Positions 18,601 through 27,330 of a stretch of 64,000 nt of DNA are shown here, one piece after another. Under the pieces are notes generated by a model that searched no databases, was not told where the DNA came from, and worked only from the letters and a program-made list of their open reading frames with translations. The stretch is from Fuerstiella sp. Its GTDB lineage: Bacteria > Planctomycetota > Planctomycetia > Planctomycetales > Planctomycetaceae. Each line of letters starts with the position of its first letter. The first letter of the stretch is position 1. The stretch lies in NCBI GenBank assembly GCA_022447225.1, contig JAKVAZ010000014.1:1-64000 (forward strand), read 5' to 3'. Both the position numbers and the translations under genes were made by a program.

Positions 18601-19062
18601 GAGAGTCGATTGAATTCATCCGGAATGGATACCGAGTCTGTCGGAGACCGACTGACCGGATTCCTTGCGGTGCAGAATACCTACCTGGCCACATTTCAGT
18701 TGCTGGGTGGTTTGGGTCTGTTGGTGGGGATTTTCGGACTGGCTGTGGTGATGGTCCGAAATGTGGTGGAACGCCGCGGTGAGATTGCCATGTTGCGAGC
18801 GACCGGGTTTACCGGATTTCGCATCTGCCGACTGGTTCTGATTGAAAATTCATTGCTGCTGCTTTGGGGGATTCTGCTGGGGACTTCGTCCGCTTTGCTG
18901 GCGATGCTGCCACATCTGCGCAGCACAGGAGGTGATTTACCGTGGCAGTCACTCGGCATCACTCTTGCTGCGGTGGCAGTGACCGGCCTGCTGGCATCGA
19001 TTGCGGCAGTGCGCAGTGCTCAGCAGGTGTCCATACGGGACAACCTGACTATTGAAACGTAA
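15607..19062 (+). CDS. Large FtsX-type ABC transporter permease
   Basis: A 1,151-residue membrane protein built from two FtsX/MacB-like modules. An N-terminal membrane helix (NIVVALAVAISTAAIGGAM) is followed by about 500 residues that should be periplasmic. The first FtsX block is at about residues 540-690 (FFLILSAVILTSLMFRLGIQQR). Further helices lie near 690-790, then a second periplasmic domain and the final FtsX block (LLGGLGLLVGIFGLAVVMVRNV...RRGEIAMLRATGF). The RxGExAxLRAxG-type element near the C-terminus is typical of these permeases. No ATPase gene is adjacent, so its partner is encoded elsewhere. Lipoprotein or lipid handling across the envelope is known for relatives, but the substrate here is unknown. 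Confidence 0.88.
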   Translation: MVSPVLRSTLYYRRVNIVVALAVAISTAAIGGAMIVGDSVRHSLREMTRQRLGKVTHVIHGRFVREQLASDIAKHSGAQVAPAVMVSAGLELHQGTETRRAGSVTVTGVGERAWNLLEAAGISVPADNEIVLGFRTARELHARSGDSVSVWVELPSAIPRDSLLGEREEISAELQFVVRDILPETAGASRFTLNPAQQLAKNAFVSLQTLQERLEIQRTERSRRNPTAKPALVNTLLIHDEAAKRTEGTLNEAVSESVTMADFGLRVRVDTGRGYLSAETDRMILEPAVADSIVTTARQLGLNTAPTLVYLINEFAAEDRDHPDERYSMYTIVAGLPHDAAPPLGPIGNRQPAEDEIILSEWLSDDLKVETGDRITARWHEVGSHGELPEVKKIFRVAGVIPADDSVSIDRGLTPTIRGVTDVESFSDWDQPFEMETNRITGRDDAWWDEHRATPKAFVSLQTAQNLWSSRFGWVTSIRIAASIHPLPEGRLRVIADKLSELVPSQCDLAAVGLAPLAVLESGLQAANGANDFTQLFGGFSFFLILSAVILTSLMFRLGIQQRISQAGLLHSAGWTPGAVRRFFLGEGLLVALAGAVLGSMLAVGFAKLMVYGLTTWWIGAIGTHDLLLEIRWLRLLIAAIISLGLAAGVIRMAVAGLRRSSVRQLLSGMTSERPGLRRSGGMKLIMVVSLLSGILLPAVSAGGLLPGGEAFGGLTWNMVAFFLGGSSCLTGGLMLLRHRLQAVAMPGDERTIRSLSGFAVANAARSPGRSLMTTALIASATFLIVAVAAGRRNPQSETPDIKSGNGGFRLIAESSQPLLKDINSPEGRAALNLEDSYVQAGLDEVCSIYSFAVRPGEDASCVNLYQTHLPTLLGASGRFIDRGGFRFADTPGKNPWSLLQDSPDSSGGLPLYPVIGDMNTLRYSLKKNIGDVIAFPDDQNPTAKLQVVGMLDGSLFQGVLLLTRENLQKLDPGVTGYRYFLAETHSAAQADALAGLLESRLNSSGMDTESVGDRLTGFLAVQNTYLATFQLLGGLGLLVGIFGLAVVMVRNVVERRGEIAMLRATGFTGFRICRLVLIENSLLLLWGILLGTSSALLAMLPHLRSTGGDLPWQSLGITLAAVAVTGLLASIAAVRSAQQVSIRDNLTIET

Positions 19063-19234
19063 CTGATCCGGAGACCGGAATCATTCGTCGTTTGCAGGGC
19101 CGTGGCGGGTGAGGAGTGATCGGGCCGGCGGAGAGATTCGTTTCCTGTTCCTGGGTGATTTATGAAACCGGAAATTGATCCTTCCGGCCGGTCTGCTTCT
19201 GTACGCCGGTTTCCCTGCGAACAGTGCAATGTTA

Positions 19235-19984
19235 TCAGCCACGACCGACCAGTGGCATTTTTGTGGCCATCACTGTCATGAACTGTACGTTGGCGTTCAG
19301 CGGCAGGCCTGCCATATAGACTACAGCCTGGGCAACGTGTTCCACGTCCATCCGGGGTTCGACCATCATCGTTCCGTTCGGCTGAATCACACCGGAATCC
19401 ATGCGTGCGGTCATTTCTGTTGCGGCGTTTCCGATATCAATCTGCCCGCAGGCAATATTGTACGCGCGACCGTCGAGCGACGTGGACTTTGTGAGACCCG
19501 TGATGGCGTGCTTGGTGGCCGTATAGGGAGACGAGAACGGCCTTGGTGCTGTCGCGGAAATTGACCCGTTATTGATGATACGTCCTCCCTGCGGATCCTG
19601 AGTCTTCATCACCCGGAACGCCTCGCGCGTACATAAAAAGGAACCTGTCAGATTCACCTCGACAACCTGTTGCCACTGTTCTGCGGTGAGGTCTTCCAGG
19701 GGAATGGCTGGCGCACCCATTCCTGCATTATTGAACACCACGTCCACACGGCCGAACATATCTGTGGTGCGTCCAAACAGTTGCTGTACTGAATTTTCGA
19801 GGGTTACATCTGTGGGGACTACCAGCACCGGAGCCGTTCCCGACAGTTCCCCGGTCTCCCGCAGCCGGTCCTCTTTTCTTCCTGCCAGAACAACGGCATA
19901 GCCCTCCCGGCACAAAGCCAGCGCTGCACTCCGACCAATGCCGCTTCCGGCGCCCGTTACGATGGCCACTTTTTTTTCAGTCAT
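19235..19984 (-). CDS. Short-chain dehydrogenase/reductase
   Basis: Classical SDR oxidoreductase of 249 residues from ATG 19984. The dinucleotide motif TGAGSGIG is at about 10-17, NNAG at about 85-88, and the catalytic set is Ser about 141, Tyr 154 (SPYTATK) and Lys 158. The family covers NAD(P)H-dependent reactions on many alcohols and ketones; the substrate cannot be deduced. The ATG begins one base after the stop of the acyltransferase gene upstream, so the two are translationally coupled. A TTG at 19993 would overlap that stop and is less likely. Confidence 0.92.
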   Translation of the reverse strand: MTEKKVAIVTGAGSGIGRSAALALCREGYAVVLAGRKEDRLRETGELSGTAPVLVVPTDVTLENSVQQLFGRTTDMFGRVDVVFNNAGMGAPAIPLEDLTAEQWQQVVEVNLTGSFLCTREAFRVMKTQDPQGGRIINNGSISATAPRPFSSPYTATKHAITGLTKSTSLDGRAYNIACGQIDIGNAATEMTARMDSGVIQPNGTMMVEPRMDVEHVAQAVVYMAGLPLNANVQFMTVMATKMPLVGRG

Positions 19985-19985
19985 T

Positions 19986-20717
19986 TCAGGCAACTCTCTT
20001 TTCCATATGCTGATGCCGAGGAACGATCAAATCAGCCACGGACTCATCACCCATGACCAGCCGGTCACTCAACGCGTCCAGCCGATCCATTTCATCCTGA
20101 ACCCGCGCAGTCGTGTCGGCAATCTGTTCCCGGCTCAGGTCAGAGCTTACCATGATTGGTACACCGGTAATGGCTACCAGCTTAGAGAATGGTTTGGGAA
20201 TCATGATGTCGGACCAGCGGCCCGGAATTTTCCAGCATCGTGTGGCCTTCACCGTCACCGCGACAATCGGACGTCCCGTTCGCGCTGCGATGAATGTAAT
20301 TCCATCCTTCATCTTATGACGTGGACCACGTGGTCCGTCGGGTGTAATGCAGATGTGCTGATCGGGGATTTCCAGCAGCTGTTTTGTCGCCTGAGCGCCT
20401 CCTCGACTTGTCGATCCGCGAATCGGACGAATGCCCAGAATTCCGATCAGATCGCTCAGGTAGGTTCCGTCCTCGTGGCGACTGATCAGGGTTGAGAGCG
20501 AATGGGCTTTGTGGCAGAACAGAGCGGCAAGAATGATGTCATGCCACAGGCAGAAACAGTAACGCACTGACCCCACCGGAGGGGCGTTGGTCATGGCACC
20601 TTTTTGGGCCACGCGAATATCAGTTCGTACCGTCAGGAACAGAATTCGCAGCAGCAGCACTGCGCTCCAGGCGATGATTTTGTGGACAGTTCGATTACGG
20701 ATCTTCACGAGCGTCAT
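19986..20717 (-). CDS. DUF374 lysophospholipid acyltransferase-like protein
   Basis: A membrane-associated acyltransferase of the DUF374/LPLAT class, about 243 residues. An N-terminal hydrophobic helix ([15 protein letters not shown]) is followed by the motifs [27 protein letters not shown] and TPDGPRGP, which form the acyl-acceptor and acyl-donor site of this class. A role in acylating a lipid or lipid A precursor at the inner membrane is the family expectation. The frame is open to 20810, but the extra 31 residues are not family-like, so ATG 20717 is favoured. No strong ribosome site was seen for either start. First gene of a two-gene operon with the SDR. Confidence 0.82.
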   Translation of the reverse strand: MTLVKIRNRTVHKIIAWSAVLLLRILFLTVRTDIRVAQKGAMTNAPPVGSVRYCFCLWHDIILAALFCHKAHSLSTLISRHEDGTYLSDLIGILGIRPIRGSTSRGGAQATKQLLEIPDQHICITPDGPRGPRHKMKDGITFIAARTGRPIVAVTVKATRCWKIPGRWSDIMIPKPFSKLVAITGVPIMVSSDLSREQIADTTARVQDEMDRLDALSDRLVMGDESVADLIVPRHQHMEKRVA

Positions 20718-20965
20718 CCATGCCGGAGGGAAGGATCTGAATCTAAATTTAGTAAATTGTATGTATGACGGCGATTCGGCGAAATCCCGGTTCCGGCCCT
20801 TTGTATGCAACCGACCTGTTCAACGTCAGATTCTCCGGGCTGTCCGGTCATTGTCTGTCGGTGATCGTCTGTTAACGGGATTTGAACGTTGGACCGCGAG
20901 ATTTGCAGATTTCCCGGCTTATGAAGGGACTCAAACGTCCCACAACGTTGTTATATCGCAGGTCT

Positions 20966-21018
20966 CACGGTCCGGCAGAGACCGTGGCGTTCATCTGCTG
21001 ACCGGGTTTCACCCGGTC
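20966..21018 (-). terminator. Tandem hairpins at the DUF3467 stop codon
   Basis: Hairpin one pairs GACCGGGT (21000-21007) with ACCCGGTC (21011-21018) around TTC and overlaps the DUF3467 stop codon (21019-21017). Hairpin two pairs CACGGTC (20966-20972) with GACCGTG (20980-20986) around a seven-base loop. They lie in tandem just past the gene end. Neither is followed by a T-run, so factor-dependent termination or 3'-end protection is more likely than intrinsic termination. Confidence 0.4.
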
Positions 21019-21370
21019 AGGACGGGTTCTGTGTTTCCTCGGCTTCGGCACCGCGAACACGTTTGCGAACGTCGGTCTCAAGGGGGCCGAACGTTTGTTC
21101 GTGGCGGTTCAGCGCTGTGGCCACAGCGCTCAGAAGACGTTTTGCGCTAAAATGATTCATAATAATCCGCTGGTTGACCTTAACATTCACCTTACCTGCT
21201 GCATACGGATTAGGGTTGAGACCCAAATCCAGTATTAGCTCTTCGGGGGTACTGGCAACACGACAAAAATTGGCGTATCCGGCATGGACGTTGGAGTCAT
21301 CAACCACAATTTCCTGAGTCGCCTGGGCAGGCTGGTCTGCCGATCGTTTTTCCTGACTTACTTCACTCAC
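21017..21370 (-). CDS. DUF3467 domain protein
   Basis: A small protein of 117 residues whose core matches DUF3467: [39 protein letters not shown] and [12 protein letters not shown]. The family is short, soluble and uncharacterised, and common in planctomycetes. GTG 21370 is the best start because GGGAG (21383-21379) lies eight bases upstream. The longer frame to 21487 would add a hydrophobic, unrelated N-terminus. The protein has a charged, Gln/Glu-rich N-terminal tail before the domain. It is divergent from the DUF1549 gene. Confidence 0.85.
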   Translation of the reverse strand: MSEVSQEKRSADQPAQATQEIVVDDSNVHAGYANFCRVASTPEELILDLGLNPNPYAAGKVNVKVNQRIIMNHFSAKRLLSAVATALNRHEQTFGPLETDVRKRVRGAEAEETQNPS

Positions 21371-21571
21371 AGATGACACTCCCGCGTTTGAGCCCGTGGA
21401 TTGAGATGTTCGTATGAAAAAAATGACACAGAATTCTGATGTTGAGGCGAATCTAACCGCAGACATCACACGAATCAACTTGTACATTTCAGATGTATTT
21501 CCATCGCCCGTGTGTTAGCCTTGTGCAGTTTTCCGGCAAGCGTTTTCCATCCTTTTGTATGCGCGCTGCCA

Positions 21572-23764
21572 ATGCCTGTTCGATTTCTTCAAACTCTGCC
21601 CGTTTTTGTACTGCTGACCGCTGTCGCGTACGCTCAGGCTACGGAACAGGCCGGAGTTGATTTCGATAACGACCTGCAGCCGATTTTGACTCGGCGCGGG
21701 TGCAATCAGGGCGCCTGTCACGGGAAGGCACGCGGTCAGGGGGGCTTTCAGCTTTCTTTGCTTGGTTTTGATTCTGACTTTGACCACGAAGCGATTACCA
21801 GGGACGTTCGTGGTCGACGTGTTTTTCCAGGTGCACCCGATCGAAGCCTTCTGCTGATGAAACCAACCGGCCAGGTGCCGCACGGTGGCGGAGTTCGGCT
21901 GAAAGTCAACAGCCCGGAATACGAGCTGATACTGCAGTGGATTCGCCAGGGAGTGCCTCGCCGTGTGGATGCAGCACCTGGACTGACGTCATTCAGTCTC
22001 ACACCGGATTCTGTCGTTTTGCGATACGGTCAACAGCAGTCACTGCAGACGATGGCACACTATGACGACGGCAGCACCCGTGATGTCACGTCACTTACTG
22101 TTTTTCAGTCCAACGAAGCTCCGATTGCGTCCGTCACAGAACACGGTCAGGTGACGGCCGGTTCCATCACCGGAAGCACCGCTGTCATGGCACGCTATCA
22201 GGGCAGAATTGCAACTTGCAGTGTTATTATTCCTAGACCGGAAGAAGTTCCGGCGGACGAATACGCGCGGCTCCCGGTCAATAACTTTATTGATGAACTG
22301 GTGTGGCGGCGTCTGCAGCTGCTGAACATCACGCCTTCGCGGATTTGTGAGGACCATGTCTTTCTGAGGCGGGCAACCACAGACATCTGCGGTCGGATTC
22401 CCAAACCACAGGAAGTCCAGGCCTTTCTGGAAGATCCTTCCGCGGACAAGCGTCGCAAACTGGTGGGTCGTTTGCTGCGTGAGCCGGATTTTGCCGATCA
22501 CTGGGCCAACAAATGGATGGATCTGCTGAGACCCAATCCCTACCACGTTGGGATCAAGACGGTCATGAGCTATGACCGGTGGATACGAGAACGCTTTCAT
22601 CAGAGGATGCCGTGGGATGAGTTCGTTCGGGAACTGATCACGGCTCGGGGTGGAACGTGGCGGAATGGGGCGGTCACGCTTTTTCGCGATCGTCGGACGC
22701 CGGATGAAATCACCACACTCGTCAGTCAGCTGTTTGTGGGAGTTCGGCTTGAATGCTGCAAGTGTCATCATCACCCGTTTGAAAAATGGGGGCAGGATGA
22801 TTTTTTTGGCTTTGCGGCCTACTTTGGAAGGCTGGGACGTAAAGGGTCAGGGATCTCCGCGCCAATCTCCGGATCAGAAGAATTTATCTTTGCAGGTAAA
22901 ACCGGGAGTGTGTCGCATCCCGTCACCGGAAAGATCATGGCACCGAAGCCCCTGTTTGGCGAAGCAGCAGTCACAGCGAATACCGTTGATCCCCGTGAGG
23001 TTCTGGTGGAATGGATGACGTCACCGGAAAATCATCTGTTTCCTCAGGTGATGGCCAATCGTGTCTGGGCTGACCTGATGGGGCGAGGCCTTGTCGAACC
23101 GGTGGATGATTTCCGGGCGACAAACCCGGCTACGAATCAGCCGCTGCTGGATGCTCTCGGTGAAAGCTTTCGTGATAGCGGATTTTCAATGACGGAGCTC
23201 ATCAGGGCCATTGTTTGCTCACATGTGTATCAGCTGGATTCTCTGCCAAACGAACGTAATGTGGCTGATACACGCAATTATTCGCGTCACTATCGGCATC
23301 GGCTGCGCGCCGAAGTTCTGCTGGATGCGTTTGTTGATATTTCGGGGGTCGCCCGGTCATTTGACGCAATGCCGCCTGGAACGAAGGCAAAGCAGATCTG
23401 GACCCACCGTACGACATCACTGTTTCTGGATACATTCGGACGTCCGGATCCCAATCAGGATCCACCGTGTGAAAGGACAAAAGAATCGGCAGTTGTCCAG
23501 ACTTTGCATCTGATGAACTCTGAACAGATGTTTCAGGACATCCGGAATGATGAAGGTCATGCGGCTCGTCTGGCGGCTTCGGGAGTGAGTGCATCAGAAC
23601 TGGCCGAAACGCTGTACCGAATGATCTATGCACGCGGGCCAACATACGAAGAGACGCAGCTGGTGATCGATGTCCTCAGTGAGGAAAACGTCGATCGACG
23701 CCGGTCCGTTGAAGATCTGATGTGGGCCATGATCAATACGCCCGAATTTGTATTTCAAAACTAA
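21572..23764 (+). CDS. DUF1549/DUF1553 protein with haem-c-like motif and Ig-like domain
   Basis: A secreted planctomycete protein of 730 residues. A signal peptide (FLQTLPVFVLLTAVAYA) is followed by the planctomycete cytochrome-like domain with GCNQGACHG, a C-x4-C-H arrangement at about residue 43. Next come a bacterial Ig-like (BIG2-type) segment around residues 145-225 (SVVLRYGQQQSL, VTAGSITGSTAVM), DUF1549 (FIDELVWRRLQ, LRRATTDICGRIP, and the Cys/His cluster LECCKCHHHPFEKW) and DUF1553 (PQVMANRVWADLMGRGLVEP). ATG 21572 was preferred over a GTG at 21512 because it starts the signal peptide. Function is unproven; it is normally encoded with DUF1501 proteins, as here. Confidence 0.92.
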   Translation: MPVRFLQTLPVFVLLTAVAYAQATEQAGVDFDNDLQPILTRRGCNQGACHGKARGQGGFQLSLLGFDSDFDHEAITRDVRGRRVFPGAPDRSLLLMKPTGQVPHGGGVRLKVNSPEYELILQWIRQGVPRRVDAAPGLTSFSLTPDSVVLRYGQQQSLQTMAHYDDGSTRDVTSLTVFQSNEAPIASVTEHGQVTAGSITGSTAVMARYQGRIATCSVIIPRPEEVPADEYARLPVNNFIDELVWRRLQLLNITPSRICEDHVFLRRATTDICGRIPKPQEVQAFLEDPSADKRRKLVGRLLREPDFADHWANKWMDLLRPNPYHVGIKTVMSYDRWIRERFHQRMPWDEFVRELITARGGTWRNGAVTLFRDRRTPDEITTLVSQLFVGVRLECCKCHHHPFEKWGQDDFFGFAAYFGRLGRKGSGISAPISGSEEFIFAGKTGSVSHPVTGKIMAPKPLFGEAAVTANTVDPREVLVEWMTSPENHLFPQVMANRVWADLMGRGLVEPVDDFRATNPATNQPLLDALGESFRDSGFSMTELIRAIVCSHVYQLDSLPNERNVADTRNYSRHYRHRLRAEVLLDAFVDISGVARSFDAMPPGTKAKQIWTHRTTSLFLDTFGRPDPNQDPPCERTKESAVVQTLHLMNSEQMFQDIRNDEGHAARLAASGVSASELAETLYRMIYARGPTYEETQLVIDVLSEENVDRRRSVEDLMWAMINTPEFVFQN

Positions 23765-24074
23765 CGGCTATCAGGCTTCGGACGGCGCCGGTGTCATGTT
23801 TCAGAGGGATTATACGGACAAGAGAAGGTGACAAACAGGAACTGCCTCTGTGACGGCGCTGTGACGATCCTGAAAATCGTTGATACAGCTGCCCCTTCGC
23901 AGCTTGTTTTCCATCCTGCTGACGGGACAGATGTGGCGTTTTGCGGTACAGGGCAATACACTAAGAGGCGTTCAGTGTACTCAAGGTCGTCACCTGATTG
24001 TTCTGACCTTGTTGCAGGATACACGGCAGACACACTGAACGGTGCTGCACCGTCGCTGACGGAAGGATTTCAAC
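23765..24074. other. Structured intergenic region before DUF1501
   Basis: No assured gene. A plus-strand frame at 23828-24184 has a WD40-like phrase (LVFHPADGTDVAF) but runs into DUF1501 in another frame, so it is treated as chance or a relic. The second half contains a mutually exclusive stem arrangement at 23957-24024, listed separately. Confidence 0.45.
23957..24024 (+). promoter_or_regulatory. Alternative-pairing leader structure before DUF1501
   Basis: TACACT (23957-23962) can pair with AGTGTA (23974-23979). The same GTGTA (23975-23979) can instead pair with TACAC (24020-24024), enclosing an inner perfect stem CAAGGTC/GACCTTG (23982-23988 with 24005-24011). The two folds exclude each other, and the element ends 50 bases before the DUF1501 start. 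This geometry suits an attenuator or RNA switch, but the stems are short and the idea is untested. Confidence 0.3.
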
Positions 24075-25418
24075 ATGGCACTCCGGAAAAACTGCGAAGG
24101 TACCACTCGTCGAGACTGTCTTCAGTTTGGCATTGGTGGACTGCTGGGCGGCAGCCTGATCAATACGCTGCGCGTTCGGGGTGAGTCGGCCGGTGTGTCC
24201 GGGGGACCTAAACCGACCGCGGACCACGTGATTTTAATCTGGATGGATGGTGGGCCAACTCACTTTGAAACATTTGATCCCAAGCCGGATGCTCCGGCCG
24301 AGTTTCGCGGGGAGTTCGGATACGTTAAGACATCGGTTCCGGGCGTTTTGTATTCAGAACACATGGTCAGACTGGCTGCAGGTCTGGACGACTGCGCCAT
24401 GATCCGATCGATTCGACACAGTCATGGAAATCACGGTGCCGGTAACCACTATATGATGACCGGGGCACCAACACGAATCCCGGTTGGTTGTGGAGCGTTC
24501 GTCAGTTTTCATCCGAGTATGGGTTCGGTCATTGCCAAAGAGCGAGGCAAAGACAACGGATTGCCTCCGTATTTCACCACGCCGCGCATGTCACGATCCG
24601 GCGGCCCCAGTTTTCTTGGCGCAAAACACGCTCCGTTCGTTGTTCCGGATAATCCGAACACCGAAAAATTCAAAGTACGGGACGTCGCCCTGCCACGTGA
24701 CCTGGCGGTCAATCGGTTTGATCGACGAACGGATCTGAGGTCCAAAATTGATAAACTGGTCCGACTCAACTCTGAAGTGGCCGGAGATCCTGTGGCAGCG
24801 TTTGATGAGTATCAGGAACAGGGATACAGCCTGGTCACATCTCCGCGTGCTCAACAGGCCTTTGATATTTCAAAGGAATCCGGTTCGATGCGCGAACGTT
24901 ACGGTCGTAATGAATTCGGCCAGCGCTGCCTGCTGGCTCGTCGGCTGGTGGAGGCCGGTGTTCCCTTCATTACCGTATATGATGGTGGCTGGGACAGTCA
25001 CCGAAACCTGTTTGGCTCTTTGGGCAAACGTTTGCCGAACTGGGATAATTCTGTTGCCACTCTGATTCAGGACCTGAAAGAACGGGGACTTCTCGACACA
25101 ACGCTGGTCATAGCGATGGGTGAGTTCGGTCGCACTCCAAGAATCTCGACGTTATCCGGTACCAGTTCTCCGGGGCGCGATCACTGGGCGAATGCGATGT
25201 CGGTTCTCATGGCCGGTGGGGGAACACCCGGTGGAACCGTTGTTGGTTCAACCGACCGCAAGGGGTATGCGGCGCTTGATCGCGTCCTGTCACCAGAGAA
25301 TCTGATGTCGACGATCTATCACAAAATGGGGATCGATCCAGGGCAGATTCTGTACACACCGGATGGTCGGCCAGTGCATCTCGTCAGCGATCCTGCGCCG
25401 ATCAGTGAGCTGATTTGA
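24075..25418 (+). CDS. DUF1501 protein with twin-arginine signal
   Basis: DUF1501 proteins belong to the alkaline phosphatase/sulfatase-like superfamily and are exported in large numbers by planctomycetes. The N-terminus has a Tat-type signal (TRRDCLQFGIGGLLGG). The core has VILIWMDGGPTHFETFDPK, MIRSIRHSHGNHGAGNHYMMTG, FITVYDGGWDSHRN and VIAMGEFGRTPRI, then GRDHWANAMSVLMAGGG. These Asp/His clusters are where superfamily members bind metal. It is paired with the upstream DUF1549/DUF1553 gene, the standard arrangement. The downstream PPC-domain gene starts on the stop codon, so all three may act together at or beyond the cytoplasmic membrane. The substrate is unknown. Confidence 0.93.
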   Translation: MALRKNCEGTTRRDCLQFGIGGLLGGSLINTLRVRGESAGVSGGPKPTADHVILIWMDGGPTHFETFDPKPDAPAEFRGEFGYVKTSVPGVLYSEHMVRLAAGLDDCAMIRSIRHSHGNHGAGNHYMMTGAPTRIPVGCGAFVSFHPSMGSVIAKERGKDNGLPPYFTTPRMSRSGGPSFLGAKHAPFVVPDNPNTEKFKVRDVALPRDLAVNRFDRRTDLRSKIDKLVRLNSEVAGDPVAAFDEYQEQGYSLVTSPRAQQAFDISKESGSMRERYGRNEFGQRCLLARRLVEAGVPFITVYDGGWDSHRNLFGSLGKRLPNWDNSVATLIQDLKERGLLDTTLVIAMGEFGRTPRISTLSGTSSPGRDHWANAMSVLMAGGGTPGGTVVGSTDRKGYAALDRVLSPENLMSTIYHKMGIDPGQILYTPDGRPVHLVSDPAPISELI

Positions 25419-27076
25419 TGACGCACCGTATTCGGTCGCGTCAGTGGTCACGCCGACTGCTGATCGGAACCGCAATTCTGGGGATTGCGGCAACTGGAGC
25501 GTCCGCTGCAGACGCTCCGAATATTGATCGGCTGTATCCTGCCGGCGGTCAGCTTGGAACGAGTGTCAATATTCAGCTTGGGGGCAAGCCCGGTGATGAG
25601 AGTCTGCGAAGCTGGTCCGATTCGGGACAGCTACAGATCACCATCGCAGAAGACAAAAAATTTGCCACGATTGTGATCCCGGAAGATGCGCAGCCCGGAG
25701 TGCACTGGCTGCGGTTTTTTAATGCTTCCGGTGCGTCGGTTCTCAGGCCGTTCATCGTCGGCCATATCGCCGAAACGGTTGAGGAAGAATCCAACGATCT
25801 CCTGGATCAGGCCGATAAAATCAGCGATGACGCGGTAACCATCAACGGAGTGCTCAGTCAGGCAGGTGATGTGGACATCTGCCGAATTCGGGTGCCTGCC
25901 GGCCGAACACTCGTTGCATCGATGCAGGCCAACGGAGAACTGGGTTCTCCCATGGATGCGAGTCTGCAGCTGCTGAACGAAGCCGGAACCGTGATTGCTC
26001 AGAACGATGACGATCACGGAATGGATCCTCAAATCGCCTTCACCGTCCAAAAGGAAGGTTTTTTTTATATTCGGACATTTGCATTTCCATCGACACCGAA
26101 CAGTACTGTCAAACTGGCCGGTGCAGAGAATTACGTCTATCGACTCACTTTGACCCATGGTCCGTTTATCGACCACATTCTGCCGGCCGTGGTCGATCAT
26201 CGATCGGGGTCGGCCGTCACCGTGTGCGGATGGAATCTGACTGAACAGCTGCAGACTGCCGGTCTCACTGCGTTCGGCGGACAACAAACGTATTTTGGAC
26301 GTGAATTCGCCCTGCCGCACAATGTGTATGGCGTCAAACATTCGAGTTACGTGGAGTCAGCAGAGTCGCGGGCGATGGCTGTGAATTCTTCCATCACCGG
26401 CCGGATTGCCGTTCCGGATGAAAAAGATGTGTACACACTGCCGGGAGTCAAAGATCAGAAGCTCGTTGTGAGTGTTCAGGCACGAGCGTTTCATTCATTG
26501 CTGGATCCCGTGTTAATGATCACTGCGGCGGACGGCCGTGTTTTGGCGGAAGCTGATGATGGTGGTGCCGCGACCTACGATTCAGAAACCAACATCACTG
26601 TACCGACGGACGGTCTGCTGAAATTTTCCGTGGAGGATCGATTTGGAGACGGTGGATTTCGGTATTTCTATACGCTGACCTGTGCGATTCCGCAGCCGGC
26701 GTTCTCTGCAACGCTCAGTGCGAATCAGTACCTGATCAACAATAGCGAAGCGGTTGAGGTTCCGGTGACGATCACCCGAACGAATGGTTATGCGGAACGT
26801 CTGACCGTTTCAGTCGAACGGCTGCCTGAGGGAGTGACGGCAGAACCGGCGTTTTCAGAAAAGGACGGTGACAGTTCCAAAGCCGTTACACTCAAGCTGA
26901 TTCGTGATGAGAACGCACCGCCATTTTGCGGTCCGATTCAGGTGTTGTGTCAGGCTGCAGGCAGCAACCATCCCCGGTCGGCAACGGCGGCCATTGAGAA
27001 TTCAACAGCAACAACGTCGGATATCTGGCTGACGGTCATGCCGGGGGAAGAAACGCTTTCGGAAGACGGTGGATAA
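25418..27076 (+). CDS. Secreted protein with pre-peptidase C-terminal (PPC) domains
   Basis: An exported protein of 552 residues. The signal peptide (RRLLIGTAILGIAATGASAAD) is followed by PNIDRLYPAGGQLG and PPC-like beta-sandwich repeats: ITINGVLSQAGDVDICRIRVPAG with DPQIAFTVQKEGFFYIR, and later ITGRIAVPDEKDVYTLPG with TNITVPTDGLLKFSVEDR. A final Ig-like part (VTITRTNGYAERLTVSVERLPEGV) follows. PPC domains usually sit on secreted enzymes or adhesion proteins, but no catalytic domain is present here. ATG 25418 overlaps the DUF1501 stop by one base; a TTG at 25415 is an alternative. Third gene of the DUF1549-DUF1501 operon. Confidence 0.85.
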   Translation: MTHRIRSRQWSRRLLIGTAILGIAATGASAADAPNIDRLYPAGGQLGTSVNIQLGGKPGDESLRSWSDSGQLQITIAEDKKFATIVIPEDAQPGVHWLRFFNASGASVLRPFIVGHIAETVEEESNDLLDQADKISDDAVTINGVLSQAGDVDICRIRVPAGRTLVASMQANGELGSPMDASLQLLNEAGTVIAQNDDDHGMDPQIAFTVQKEGFFYIRTFAFPSTPNSTVKLAGAENYVYRLTLTHGPFIDHILPAVVDHRSGSAVTVCGWNLTEQLQTAGLTAFGGQQTYFGREFALPHNVYGVKHSSYVESAESRAMAVNSSITGRIAVPDEKDVYTLPGVKDQKLVVSVQARAFHSLLDPVLMITAADGRVLAEADDGGAATYDSETNITVPTDGLLKFSVEDRFGDGGFRYFYTLTCAIPQPAFSATLSANQYLINNSEAVEVPVTITRTNGYAERLTVSVERLPEGVTAEPAFSEKDGDSSKAVTLKLIRDENAPPFCGPIQVLCQAAGSNHPRSATAAIENSTATTSDIWLTVMPGEETLSEDGG

Positions 27077-27330
27077 CTCCGGGGGGAGATTTCCTGCGGT
27101 CATCTTTCAGGCACTGATCGCCTGGAACTGCCCGTCGTCCGAGAATTTCGGTCTTCCTCTGTATTCGAATCCGCAGAAAACACCCGACATTGTTGTTCGC
27201 TTTCGATTACAGTCGTCATATTCTTGAGTCGGAAACACGTGACGGACGAATCATGATCCGGATCGATGTTGCAGGATGTGCACGGGATCTCTGTTTATTT
27301 CGGTCTGATCGAGCTTGGAAATTTGTAGAC

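Noticed and set aside
23828-24184. A 118-codon frame with a WD40-like phrase before DUF1501
   Set aside because: Only one short phrase resembles WD40, there is no ribosome site, and it overlaps the DUF1501 start in another frame. A decayed gene is possible but not supported.
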